NCBI GenBank assembly: GCA_016710335.1
Contig: JADJXQ010000002.1
Location: 1 to 64,000 of the forward strand
Source of the DNA: Rhodospirillales bacterium
GTDB lineage: Bacteria > Pseudomonadota > Alphaproteobacteria > Rhodospirillales > Defluviicoccaceae
Length of the DNA: 64,000 bases
Direction of reading: 5' to 3'
The notes beneath the pieces are model-generated. The model saw only the letters and a list, made by a program, of their open reading frames with translations, was not told the DNA's origin and ran no database searches. The position numbers and the translations under genes were made by a program. Positions 34,813-43,090 of this stretch are shown here, piece by piece; position 1 is the first letter of the stretch, and every line of letters begins with the position of its first letter.

Positions 34813-35150
34813 CCGTCTGCCCCGACCAGAGCCTGACCGGGCGACCGCACCGAGTACTTGATAGTGCCCGGCGGCGTGCCGTCCGTGAGGCCGGAGACGG
34901 TGTCGAGGCAAACCGCCTTGCCGTCTATGCGAACGAATGCAGAGTAGCCCTTTTCGACCTTGAGGGTCTGCAGGCATGGCTTGATGGTCGGACCGACATT
35001 CGGGCAGCCAACGATCGGCCGGCTCTCGGGGTTGGATTGCACCAGCACGGCGCGGCCTGCCACGGTGACGAGATCCTGCGTCCCGACGATGCGCACAAGG
35101 CCCGCCTCGTGATCGCAGCACAGCACGGCGTCCTCGGTCAGCCAGATCAT
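34809..35150 (-). CDS. Putative PAAR-like spike-tip protein of the CIS
   Basis: 113 residues. The start ATG at 35150 comes one base after the stop of the spike gene, with GAGCGAGG behind it. The sequence has a Gly/Thr/Cys-rich middle (RPIVGCPNVGPTIKPCLQTL, then GYSAFVRIDGKAVCLDTVSG) and LTDGTPPGTIKYSVRSPGQ, all plausible short beta turns. Three cysteines could bind a metal ion at a tip. In Afp/PVC-like clusters this position, between spike and gp25, usually carries the PAAR-like Afp10. I infer this role mainly from position; the fold is not proven. Confidence 0.6.
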   Translation of the reverse strand: MIWLTEDAVLCCDHEAGLVRIVGTQDLVTVAGRAVLVQSNPESRPIVGCPNVGPTIKPCLQTLKVEKGYSAFVRIDGKAVCLDTVSGLTDGTPPGTIKYSVRSPGQALVGADG

Positions 35151-35151
35151 G

Positions 35152-36666
35152 CTAGCCTCGCTCGAAGTCAATTTTCTGCGCCTTGATGACGATCGATCCG
35201 TTCGGCGCTTCGATGATCATCTTCTCGGTGGCGCGCAACTGAATCTCGGACTTGCGAATCTCCAGCCGCGCGCCTTCGGCATTTTCGACCGTGATCGCGT
35301 CTTCGCCCTGATCCAGGCGGATGTATTGTCCTTTCCCGGTGCGGAACGAGAAGCGAGATGTGCGACCGCTGTCGACGCCGGCGTCGTAAGGCTTTTCCTG
35401 GCCGTACAGGCCGCCCAGCACCAAGCCCTGCGTCGGTTCGCCGCCGAGGAAAAGGACAAGCACCTTGTCTTCGACGTCGGGCAATGAGATCAGGCCCTTG
35501 TCGGGACCGGCGGCGGGAACCACGACCTGAAGCCAGTCGGTCTCCAGGTCGCCCAGGCTTGGCAAGGTCACCCGGACACGCCCGAAGTGGTCGGGGTCGT
35601 CCACCCGCGATACGTGGCCGAGCGTCGCGGTTGCCTCGTGACGTTGCGGTTGCGGCAGAGGCGGCGACGTGTCCACTTCGACGGTGTAGCCGGATTGGCG
35701 AGTGACGCTGTGGACCGCCGACGTCAGAACATATCGGTCGGCAAGGTGCGGCGGCAGACCCTGCACTTCGATCAGCGCGCCCGGCATCAACTCGGGCCGG
35801 CCCTCCGCGACGCCCCATAAGGTTGCGATCGCTGCACCACGGCGATCCATGACCGATTGCGCCAAAGCTTCGGCGGCGGTGTCGCTGTCGAGCACCTGGT
35901 CCGCGATGTGCGCCTCGTGTTCGCCGCCGACGGCGCCGACGTCCAGCTGCCCAAAACCGCGATGGGGAACGCGGGCGCCGGAGACGGTGGCGCTGTGAAC
36001 GACCGCCCGAAGCGGGCTCCAGCCAGCGACGCTGACGCTGCTACAGGCCGGATCGCCATTGAGATCGACGCGCGTTTCCAAAAGCGAGTTCCCGAGGCGC
36101 AGAGGCACGGCGGCCTCGCCGTTTCCGGCGCCGCTGAACAGCGCCACCTCGTCTTGGCGGGCAAAGAAATAGAGGCCGGCGCGCCGGGCCACATCCAGCA
36201 GCAGCTCGAAATCGGACTGACGATGCTGGAACGTACTGAGAAGAGGCCCGTCGTGCGAAGCGCGCAGCGAGAATCCGGCCTCCGACACGAGCTCCCGCGC
36301 CAATTCCGCGGTCGTGACCTGGACGTGCGCCCGCACCGGTTGGGACTTCCGCAATCGGTGCAGCCGGTCGTAGCCGCGAACCTCCACCTTCGGTTCGCCG
36401 GCGGCGCTGTATATGCAGGCGATCCCTGTCGCTTCGCCGGTGAACAGCAGGCGGTCGCTTATGAACACGTCCAGGGAGTCGCCTGGCTTGATCGCCGCTT
36501 GCGCGCCGAGGCTCCCGTCCGTATCCAGGAAGGAAAGGATGCACTGGCTTGGCGCCGAGACCTGCTGCCGAACGACGAGATCGACAAGCGCCGCCATCCT
36601 GGCCTGCGGCAACGGCACCCCAGCCACCTCGATGCGCATCTCGGGAAAGAGGGTGACTATATCCAT
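35152..36666 (-). CDS. CIS central spike, VgrG/gp27-gp5-like (Afp8-type)
   Basis: 504 residues. The N-terminal two thirds are gp27/gpD-like (LVDLVVRQQVSAPSQCILSF, GDSLDVFISDRLLFTGEAT, TFQHRQSDFELLLDVARRAG). From about 365 the gp5 OB-fold follows (VSRVDDPDHFGRVRVTLPSL, TDWLQVVVPAAGPDKG, LPDVEDKVLVLFLGGEPTQG). The C-terminus is a repetitive beta-helical needle (GQYIRLDQGEDAITVENAEG, EKMIIEAPNGSIVIKAQKID). This is the trimeric spike that pierces the target membrane. It overlaps the upstream Afp7-like gene by 10 bases. Confidence 0.9.
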   Translation of the reverse strand: MDIVTLFPEMRIEVAGVPLPQARMAALVDLVVRQQVSAPSQCILSFLDTDGSLGAQAAIKPGDSLDVFISDRLLFTGEATGIACIYSAAGEPKVEVRGYDRLHRLRKSQPVRAHVQVTTAELARELVSEAGFSLRASHDGPLLSTFQHRQSDFELLLDVARRAGLYFFARQDEVALFSGAGNGEAAVPLRLGNSLLETRVDLNGDPACSSVSVAGWSPLRAVVHSATVSGARVPHRGFGQLDVGAVGGEHEAHIADQVLDSDTAAEALAQSVMDRRGAAIATLWGVAEGRPELMPGALIEVQGLPPHLADRYVLTSAVHSVTRQSGYTVEVDTSPPLPQPQRHEATATLGHVSRVDDPDHFGRVRVTLPSLGDLETDWLQVVVPAAGPDKGLISLPDVEDKVLVLFLGGEPTQGLVLGGLYGQEKPYDAGVDSGRTSRFSFRTGKGQYIRLDQGEDAITVENAEGARLEIRKSEIQLRATEKMIIEAPNGSIVIKAQKIDFERG

Positions 36667-37355
36667 GGCGGCCGGCCCAACGCGTCGAGCGGGACATCCG
36701 CTTGCAGCAGTTCCGCAAGGTAGTCGGAGGGGGCCGAACGCGCGCCCGCGAGTTCATCGGCGACGCCCCGCCGCCCTTCGCCGCCGGTCTCGGTAAGGAC
36801 GGAAGGCGCCCAACCCGTTGGCGACCGGAGAGGGGCAGCCGACTCCGCCGGCACTCCCGGCTCGAGACCGGAAGCAAGCTGGTGCCCGGCGCCCGCCGTG
36901 TCCTCGGCCAGTTCGAGGAGCCGCAAACGCAACCACGACCGACGTGCTTGGCCCGATGCCGTGAAGTACTCGAGGCGCTCGGCGAGGGCGCTAATCGCCC
37001 CCAGCATGTTCCATTTGCCCCAGAAGAATCGCAGCGCCGGCGCACGGCCACCGCCGGCGCCGCCGGAAGCGCCTTGCGCCGCCCGCCACAGCGGCGCCGT
37101 CAGCGCTCGTACGTCCTCGGGGAGCGGTGTCGGCGATGGCAGCGTGGTATCGAACAAGAGATTGAGCGTAAGCTCGGTGCAGCCACCGCCGGTGAACACC
37201 AGCGGGTCGTTCGGTCTGTCCGCGGTGACCACCGGGCCTTCCGAGATCCGTCGGGGGCTCAAGCCCGCACGGCGGCGAAGCACGACGCTCTCCGGATTCA
37301 GCATGCACGGGATCCGTTCGCCGGTCTCTTCCACAATGAACGCTACGCGTTCCAT
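36657..37355 (-). CDS. CIS tube-associated protein (Afp7/CIS_tube N-terminal family)
   Basis: 232 residues. It matches the contractile-injection-system tube protein family: FIVEETGERIPCMLNPESVV at the start, NDPLVFTGGGCTELTLNLLF, and a long linker with LRFFWGKWNMLGAISALAER and LEYFTASGQARRSWLRLRLL. Many members end in a LysM domain; here a 70-residue Gly/Ala/Pro-rich tail is present instead, ending LDALGRPPWI. The protein adapts the tube to the spike. Overlaps of 13 bases with the upstream gene and 10 with the spike gene show tight coupling. Confidence 0.82.
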   Translation of the reverse strand: MERVAFIVEETGERIPCMLNPESVVLRRRAGLSPRRISEGPVVTADRPNDPLVFTGGGCTELTLNLLFDTTLPSPTPLPEDVRALTAPLWRAAQGASGGAGGGRAPALRFFWGKWNMLGAISALAERLEYFTASGQARRSWLRLRLLELAEDTAGAGHQLASGLEPGVPAESAAPLRSPTGWAPSVLTETGGEGRRGVADELAGARSAPSDYLAELLQADVPLDALGRPPWI

Positions 37356-38644
37356 CGGATCCCCTCATGTTCGCGTGCCAGGTGTTCCCGCCAGCGCCCG
37401 TCCACATCGTTACGGCGAGCCGGCGCCGCCATCCAATGCCGTGCGCCCGCGTCCCAGGCATCCGGCAACAACTCCGGCCATTTCGCTTCCGCCGCCGAAG
37501 GAGAAGGCGGCTGCTCGTCGTGCAGGCTGGGCCAAGCGCCAGTCGTTTCCGCCGCTGCATTCGCGGTCGCAGTCGCATGAGGTGAGGAGAACTCCCTCGC
37601 GCTCGGTGGTACCGCGGCCCTCTGCAGCCGATCCGGCGCGAATGCGTACCATGCGACCGGCTCCGGCGCGCTCGCAGGCTTCAGACCGACCACACCCGTT
37701 GACGGCGACGCGAGATCGCCCTCGGTGGCGCCCGCAGCCGTCGCTTCAGAACCATGAAGGACTGAGCGGCGACGCCACAGCGGCCGATCATCCCCTTCAT
37801 GGACGGTCCGCTGCCGCACTGTCGCGGCGGCCGCCTCTCCAGAGTCGTGGAGGTCCCCGTCGAGGCGCGAGCGGCGATGGGCGTCGGCGGACGCACTGTT
37901 TTTCACATCGGCGGTGTCCGCGCCGCCGGCAGCGGTCGAAGCTGCGGGCACGGCGCCTTGCGAACGTGGCGTCCGAACGTCAGGCTGCGGTTCCTCACGC
38001 GCTCGCAACGCGGCCAGCGGGCGAATGCCGCGGTGCGACGGCGCGCTTGCGTTCGCAGCCGGCGCCGCTAGTTCCGATGGCGAAGGCCGGCAGTGCCCGG
38101 TGCTCTCCTCAATGCCGATATCGACGCGCGGAGAACGGGCCGAGCGTTGCGGCGCCTGATCCGACGTCGAATGCGAAAGCCGGCTCGGTGCAGTCGGGTT
38201 GACTACACGCCGCGTACCTTGCCTGGTGTCTCTGCGCCCGGTGCGAACCTGCGAGGGTTCGGGGGAAACGTCGGCTCCCATCCTCTCCGCATCGCCCTGC
38301 CGCGACGCCATCGGCTGGGCCGTTTCCGCACTGCCCGAGTGCGGATCTTCGCCATCATCCGCGGACTGGTAGGCAAAATGGACGACCTCCGCCGACGTCT
38401 GATCCCGCGGTTCCAGCAACTGCGGCGCGAACTGCCGCGCCAGCGCGAGCCACGCCTCGGGAGGTCCCGCCGCACTGCCGGACTGCGGGTCCTCTTCATG
38501 GCCGTCGAAGGCGTGCGGCGTTCGGGATGCTCCTGTTGCCTTGCCCCCGCGAGGACGGACTCCTCCGTCAACCGACAACAACACCAGCCAGCGGGGCAGC
38601 GCCCGCGCGAGGGTTTGCAACGCGGACTTCAGCAACGAACGCAA
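37343..38644 (-). CDS. Long disordered protein of the CIS locus
   Basis: 433 codons from a TTG at 38644 behind AAGGG; it starts four bases after the tube gene and overlaps the Afp7-like gene. The start (LRSLLKSALQTLARALPRWL) is an amphipathic helix. Most of the middle is low-complexity Ala/Ser/Pro/Arg sequence. The last 45 residues regain order: WPELLPDAWDAGARHWMAA, then RNDVDGRWREHLAREHEG. The position corresponds to the small Afp6-like slot, but the length is very unusual. Possible roles: assembly chaperone, length spacer or cargo adaptor. The frame could also be partly decayed. Confidence 0.6.
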   Translation of the reverse strand: MRSLLKSALQTLARALPRWLVLLSVDGGVRPRGGKATGASRTPHAFDGHEEDPQSGSAAGPPEAWLALARQFAPQLLEPRDQTSAEVVHFAYQSADDGEDPHSGSAETAQPMASRQGDAERMGADVSPEPSQVRTGRRDTRQGTRRVVNPTAPSRLSHSTSDQAPQRSARSPRVDIGIEESTGHCRPSPSELAAPAANASAPSHRGIRPLAALRAREEPQPDVRTPRSQGAVPAASTAAGGADTADVKNSASADAHRRSRLDGDLHDSGEAAAATVRQRTVHEGDDRPLWRRRSVLHGSEATAAGATEGDLASPSTGVVGLKPASAPEPVAWYAFAPDRLQRAAVPPSAREFSSPHATATANAAAETTGAWPSLHDEQPPSPSAAEAKWPELLPDAWDAGARHWMAAPARRNDVDGRWREHLAREHEGIRWNA

Positions 38645-38648
38645 AGGA

Positions 38649-39077
38649 TCAGCCCTTCGTCAAGCTTTCGACCGCGACGACCATGGTCTGGATGAGGACC
38701 CGGTTGCTCAAGGCATCGAGCGCCGCAAATCGACACTCACGGACCCAGGAGTTGTTCAAGTTCAGCGAATAGCCGGGGCTGCCGTCGGGCTTCAGCATGA
38801 TCACGGTCAGATTTCGACGTTCGCACTGCCCGCCGGCTGTCTGCATCAGCCAATCCCACATGTTCTCGGAGATACCGACGCCGTACTCGAACTCCACGTC
38901 GCCATAGGCCGTGCGACCCGGCAGCTTCCGAACGTGAGGCTCCCCGCCGCCTTCGCGATAGAGTATCGACTCGATGCTGACGCTCATCGCCGAGATCCGG
39001 TTGAAGAAAGCGGCATCGCCATCGCCCAACTGCACCTTGAATCGAAAATCGACGAGCGGTTTGGTTTCCGGCATCAT
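38649..39077 (-). CDS. CIS inner tube protein (T4 gp19-like, Afp1/5-type)
   Basis: 142 residues, standard for the TIGR02241 phage-tail-region tube proteins. Hexamers of this protein stack into the needle tube. Features: LVDFRFKVQLGDGDAAFFNR, ISAMSVSIESILYREGGGEP with HVRKLPGRTAYGDVEFEYGV, MWDWLMQT, then RRNLTVIMLKPDGSPGYSL and CRFAALDALSNRVLIQTMVV. Two adjacent ATGs (39077, 39074) follow AAGGAGCC. The first overlaps the TGA that would end a full-length sheath, which supports that longer sheath frame. Only one tube gene is present; many Afp-like clusters have two. Confidence 0.9.
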   Translation of the reverse strand: MMPETKPLVDFRFKVQLGDGDAAFFNRISAMSVSIESILYREGGGEPHVRKLPGRTAYGDVEFEYGVGISENMWDWLMQTAGGQCERRNLTVIMLKPDGSPGYSLNLNNSWVRECRFAALDALSNRVLIQTMVVAVESLTKG

Positions 39078-40311
39078 TCGGCTCCTTCGCTCTTCTTTTC
39101 AGTCGACTGTTCGTCGGACTTCGCGCCGCCGGCCCACTGACTGATCCTGAAGACCACGAACTCCGCCGGTCTGGCGATGGCAACGCCGATCAGCGTCACC
39201 ACGTATCCGGCCTCGATCGATTCCTGGGGTTCGTCTCTTCGTCGCATTTGACGAAGAAAGCTTGCTCCGGCGTGGCGCCGACAAGGGCGCCCTCATTCCA
39301 CAGCAGCATCAAGAAATTGCGAATGTCCCGGCAGATCGCCATCCACAGGGTCGGTTCGTTTGGCTCGAACGTGATCCAGTTCGTACCCCTCTGGATTGAC
39401 TCGCGTATCCGTATCAGGGTGCGGCGAACGTTGACGTAACGTGAATTGCTGGCCGGATCGGCGACCGTTCGTGCTCCCCAGATCCGAATGCCCTGGCTGC
39501 TGAAGCTGCGGATACAGTTGACGCGGCTCGAATTCAGCAGGCCGTTCTCTTCCTGTGTCAGTTGATACCGCAGCCCGACGGCGCCGCTGATGGTCTCATT
39601 GGCCGGGGCTTTGTGAACGCCGCGCATCGCGTCCGAGCGGGCATAGACGCCGGCAATGTGACCCGACGGCGGCACGCTGACGATCTTGCCGGACAGCGGA
39701 TCGCGCGTTTCGATCCAGGGAAAGTAAAAGGCTCCGTAGCCAAGATCCGACTGCCGCGGCGCCAGTCCGCCGGCGGGACCGGCAGCACGCGGCTTCGGCT
39801 CGCCCTCCTCCCGGCGTGGCGATGACACCTCCGCGACTTTGGTAAGTCTGGAGATATCATCGACATCCTGCGGGCAATCGAGGATGCCAAAACGATCTTG
39901 CATCTTCTCGCAATGGGACAGGAGGGCGTCGTGCGATACCGGGTCGCAAAATCCGGGAGCGGCGACGATGCGGATTTCATCGTTCGCTTCGAACCCGGAC
40001 AGCCCCGATCGCGTACGCGCGTCGCCGGCGATGGATTTGTTGGTCCCGATGTTGCAAACGAAGCAGCGCTGACCGCGATTCTCGAAAAAGCCGAATACGG
40101 CCTGGGCAAGGGGCGTGCTTTCGCTGTCATCGGCGACATAGGCGCGGAGAAACTCGGACCAGTTGTTGATCGCTCTGACTTCATTCAGGAAAGCATCGTG
40201 CTTTGGGCTGAGCCCGACGAAGCCGGCGGTGCCCATGCCGATCGGCTGAATGGGCCTGGCCCCGCCCGGGACCTCCTCGACGTAGACTCCTGGCGCCGAA
40301 TAAAAGGGCAT
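39074..40311 (-). CDS. CIS contractile sheath protein, apparent -1 frameshift near the C-terminus
   Basis: The frame from 40311 (MPFYSAPGVYVEEVPGGARP) is a typical sheath: GTAGFVGLSP, the core IKYISGAVGLRYQL-like region, then SRYVNVRRTLIRIRESIQRG, TNWITFEPNEPTLW and ALVGATPEQAFFVKCDEETN. It then meets a stop at 39196 after 371 codons. Shifting frame by one base at a CCCC run (plus-strand GGGG at 39236-39239) restores the conserved ending NPQESIEAGYVVTLIGVAIA, RPAEFVVFRISQ, and a stop at 39074 that overlaps the tube ATG. The intact protein would be about 412 residues. A deleted C, a sequencing error or slippage are all possible. Confidence 0.85.
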
Positions 40312-40313
40312 GG

Positions 40314-40994
40314 TCAGACCTCACCTGGCTGATAGTGGATGACGAGACATTCCGGGTACGGCTCGTCCTTGCGGAGTTGAACCACGAAGTCCTGGTTCTT
40401 CGCCCTGACCTGCAGCTTCGCGACAGCCGGACGGACAGGGACCCCCGCCAACCGGAAGCGACCCCGATAATCCGTGGTGGCTGCGGTCCTTGTTCCGGGA
40501 ACGCGGATCACCGCCCCCGGCACCGGCACGTCGCCGGGGCCGACGACGATCCCACTCAAAGGCTGAAGCTCGGAGAACGACGGCTGGAAATGCTTCACCA
40601 GAGGCATCGGCGCAGGCTCGCGTCGGAATTCCAGCGGCTCGCACAAGACGAACGAGGGTTGCGGCGCCAGACCGAGAGCGGTCCAGAAAGTCCACGGAAA
40701 GGGCGTCAAGTCGATTTCGCAGTCCGGCTTTTGCGCCGCCGCCGCAAGCAGGACCCCGAGAAGGCGGTGCGCCTCGCCGACGTCGGCTCCCGAGACGGTC
40801 ACCAGATACCGCAACATGACGGTGAGCAGCACGCGCCGCGAGGTCGAAACCTGACTGCCCGGCGCGATCGTCAGGAGATGAAGGTGGATGACGGCAGCGT
40901 CAGTCGCCGGCGCGGGCCGCGCCAGAGAGACAGGCGTCGCCGGCGCGACCTCCTGAAGCCACTGCTGCAGGCGCTGATCGGCTTCTTCGATCAT
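40314..40994 (-). CDS. CIS cap protein Pvc16/DUF4255-like with C-terminal Ig-like domain
   Basis: 226 residues and first in the cluster. The N-terminal 125 residues resemble the Pvc16/DUF4255 tail-terminator family: ADQRLQQWLQEVAP, VSTSRRVLLTVMLRYLVTVS, GEAHRLLGVLLAAAAQKP, then FPWTFWTALGLAPQPSFVL. The rest is a carboxypeptidase-regulatory-like beta sandwich (LSGIVVGPGDVPVPGAVIRV, TDYRGRFRLAGVPVRPAVAK). In Afp/PVC particles this protein closes the top of the tube. The sheath starts two bases after its stop. The promoter of the whole cluster should lie in 40,995-41,193. Confidence 0.8.
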   Translation of the reverse strand: MIEEADQRLQQWLQEVAPATPVSLARPAPATDAAVIHLHLLTIAPGSQVSTSRRVLLTVMLRYLVTVSGADVGEAHRLLGVLLAAAAQKPDCEIDLTPFPWTFWTALGLAPQPSFVLCEPLEFRREPAPMPLVKHFQPSFSELQPLSGIVVGPGDVPVPGAVIRVPGTRTAATTDYRGRFRLAGVPVRPAVAKLQVRAKNQDFVVQLRKDEPYPECLVIHYQPGEV

Positions 40995-41193
40995 GCCCCA
41001 TTACCCCTGCTTCCGTCCCGCGATTGGCTGGCGCTTTACCGTGAACGATATAATGGGCGCTTCTGTCTCTAGCTTTCTGCTAGCCCGCTCTACCGCTGCG
41101 TGCTTTCCAGCACTGCATAAGAAGCCTCAATCGAGGGTCAAGGCTAGCATAAGCGGGTGATAAAGTCTCGCATAATCATGTCGGCTCAGCGCC

Positions 41194-42942
41194 TCAATCT
41201 ACCACGCCGATGTAGCGCAACGGCTTGTAATTGCGAAGAGCCGACGTTCGATAGCTGGCGCGATGAACAGAGCCGTTCGCTTTCGATGCCTCGATTGTCT
41301 CGATGATCAACGGGCCCTCGGTCGAGATGCCGGTCACCAGTCGGACATGACGTCCGGCCCGGTTAAGAATGTCGCCGGGACGAAGATCGCGCCAATCGGC
41401 AAGTTGCTTGGTAATTTTGCTCATGCTGGAAGTCGTGTAATAAGACTCGCCGAGCGAACGCGACACGAAGCCCGAGCAATCAACGCCGGCCGACTCGCCG
41501 GTGATGCAGTACCCCAGGTCCGCATTGCGGCAGGTGCAGACGTCGCCGGCGAGGTAGCCTTGTTCCAGCTTGCCGAGGAACCCATTCAAGGAGTCGTATC
41601 CGCCCCACTTGTACGGAACGGAGGTCATCCGATCTGCCGCGCGTCCGTTCTGCCGGTCGGGCCGCTGCCACTTTTGTCCGTCAGAGGGTGCGCATCTGTT
41701 GGCGACGCCAGGCGCTTCGTAATTCGGACGATCGAGCACCCACGCCGCATTGAGGTAGCTTTCTGCGTTTCTGATGATCTCGTCGCGGGTGATCTGGCCT
41801 CGCGGCCGTTCCTGATCGGGATAGGCGCCGCGCACGGTCTCCTCGAAGCCCTCCGGCACGACCGCCAAGTCTTCCCGCTCCGTCGGAACGCTGCCGGCGT
41901 CGCCGCGAGCCCTTTCGCCCGCCGCGTCGGCGAACTCCAGCCGTAGCAGCTTGACGGATGACGCCTGCGGTTGGAGGAAGTACAAATTGCCGTCCGCGGT
42001 GACAGTCACGAAGCGATTGGGAAGAACGTCCGTCGTTTCGAGCGGAACCCGCGCCGTCCCAACAAGCTCGCCGCTGGGTGAATACTTGCGAACCACGGTG
42101 CGGACGTCGAAGGCGCCCGCCCCTTCCGCCAGATCTTCAACGAGCAGATAATAGTGGCCTTGAGCGTCGACCCCCAGCAACTCCGCAGCAGCAAGATATC
42201 CATCGGTTTCAATGTCGATGCTGTTGGCGCCGCCTCGAAGGCGTTCGTCGCCGCCCGCCTCCAGCATGAGGCGAGCGCCACGATCACTCTCTCGCAGGAA
42301 TGTGCTTTCCAAGAGGTTGTCGCCGGTGCGGGTTGTCAGTGCCTCGGACGGGGCGCCACGTTCCCGTTCACCCGGCCGCAGCCGCGCCTCGACGCCGCCC
42401 ACCGAAAGCCTGATGTCACCGAGGCCACCGATCGAAAGCCTGACAGAGCCGCCCAGGGCGATCCCCTCAGGAACCTCGTAGGTTTCCACGATTTCGCCGG
42501 ATGGCCGGTAGGCGTTCACCCGTTTCACGGCCGCGTCAAGAACATAGAACACGTCGTCGACAATCGCCAGGTCGACCGCCTGCGTCACGGCGTCGATGTC
42601 GATGACACTTCGAACCTGACCGTCCGCGCTCAACTGATAGATCCGGCGATTGACGGTGTCGAGCAGGTAGAGACCGTCGCCCGCGGGATCGGCCGCGATC
42701 GCCTCGGGTCCCTGCGGCTCGACGTTCGGCGTCTCGGCTGCGACGCCGACTTCATTCGGTTCTGCCCCGACCGCGAAATCGAGGATATCCCTCCAGAGGT
42801 TCGCGGCTTCGGCTTTTTGTCCGAGGGTGACCACCGCGAGTGCCGCGCCGACCAGGACCGCGGCATACATAATGCGTGCAGCAGCGCCCTTCGTGACGCG
42901 GCGCGAATCGCATCGTCTCTCGTTCCGGACGTTATCCATCAC
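41194..42942 (-). CDS. Secreted beta-propeller protein with C-terminal NlpC/P60-like cysteine peptidase
   Basis: 582 residues. A signal peptide (MYAAVLVGAALAVVTLGQKA with AEA) follows a basic start. Residues of about 75-330 are NHL/SMP-type propeller blades (PEAIAADPAGDGLYLLDTVN, LAIVDDVFYVLDAAVKRVNA, GELVGTARVPLETTDVLPNR). The last 200 residues resemble NlpC/P60 or CHAP amidases: YKWGGYDSLNGFL, the nucleophile Cys489 in GVDCSGFVSRSLG, and His532 in AGRHVRLVTGIS. Such domains cut peptide bonds in peptidoglycan. GGGGGAG precedes the paired ATGs at 42942. It is divergent from the metacaspase gene, sharing a 148-base promoter region. Confidence 0.82.
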   Translation of the reverse strand: MMDNVRNERRCDSRRVTKGAAARIMYAAVLVGAALAVVTLGQKAEAANLWRDILDFAVGAEPNEVGVAAETPNVEPQGPEAIAADPAGDGLYLLDTVNRRIYQLSADGQVRSVIDIDAVTQAVDLAIVDDVFYVLDAAVKRVNAYRPSGEIVETYEVPEGIALGGSVRLSIGGLGDIRLSVGGVEARLRPGERERGAPSEALTTRTGDNLLESTFLRESDRGARLMLEAGGDERLRGGANSIDIETDGYLAAAELLGVDAQGHYYLLVEDLAEGAGAFDVRTVVRKYSPSGELVGTARVPLETTDVLPNRFVTVTADGNLYFLQPQASSVKLLRLEFADAAGERARGDAGSVPTEREDLAVVPEGFEETVRGAYPDQERPRGQITRDEIIRNAESYLNAAWVLDRPNYEAPGVANRCAPSDGQKWQRPDRQNGRAADRMTSVPYKWGGYDSLNGFLGKLEQGYLAGDVCTCRNADLGYCITGESAGVDCSGFVSRSLGESYYTTSSMSKITKQLADWRDLRPGDILNRAGRHVRLVTGISTEGPLIIETIEASKANGSVHRASYRTSALRNYKPLRYIGVVD

Positions 42943-43090
42943 ACCACTCCCCCCAGCGCTTCAGCCGAGCCGATTACGCTGATATTCATTCTCATTTTGA
43001 ATAAAACTATGCCGCATGTTATTCTTCGGGTCAAGATTCGAAATATCCTTGGCAACGGGCGGCGGGTTGTAGCGGGAGGGGCATCGGAAG

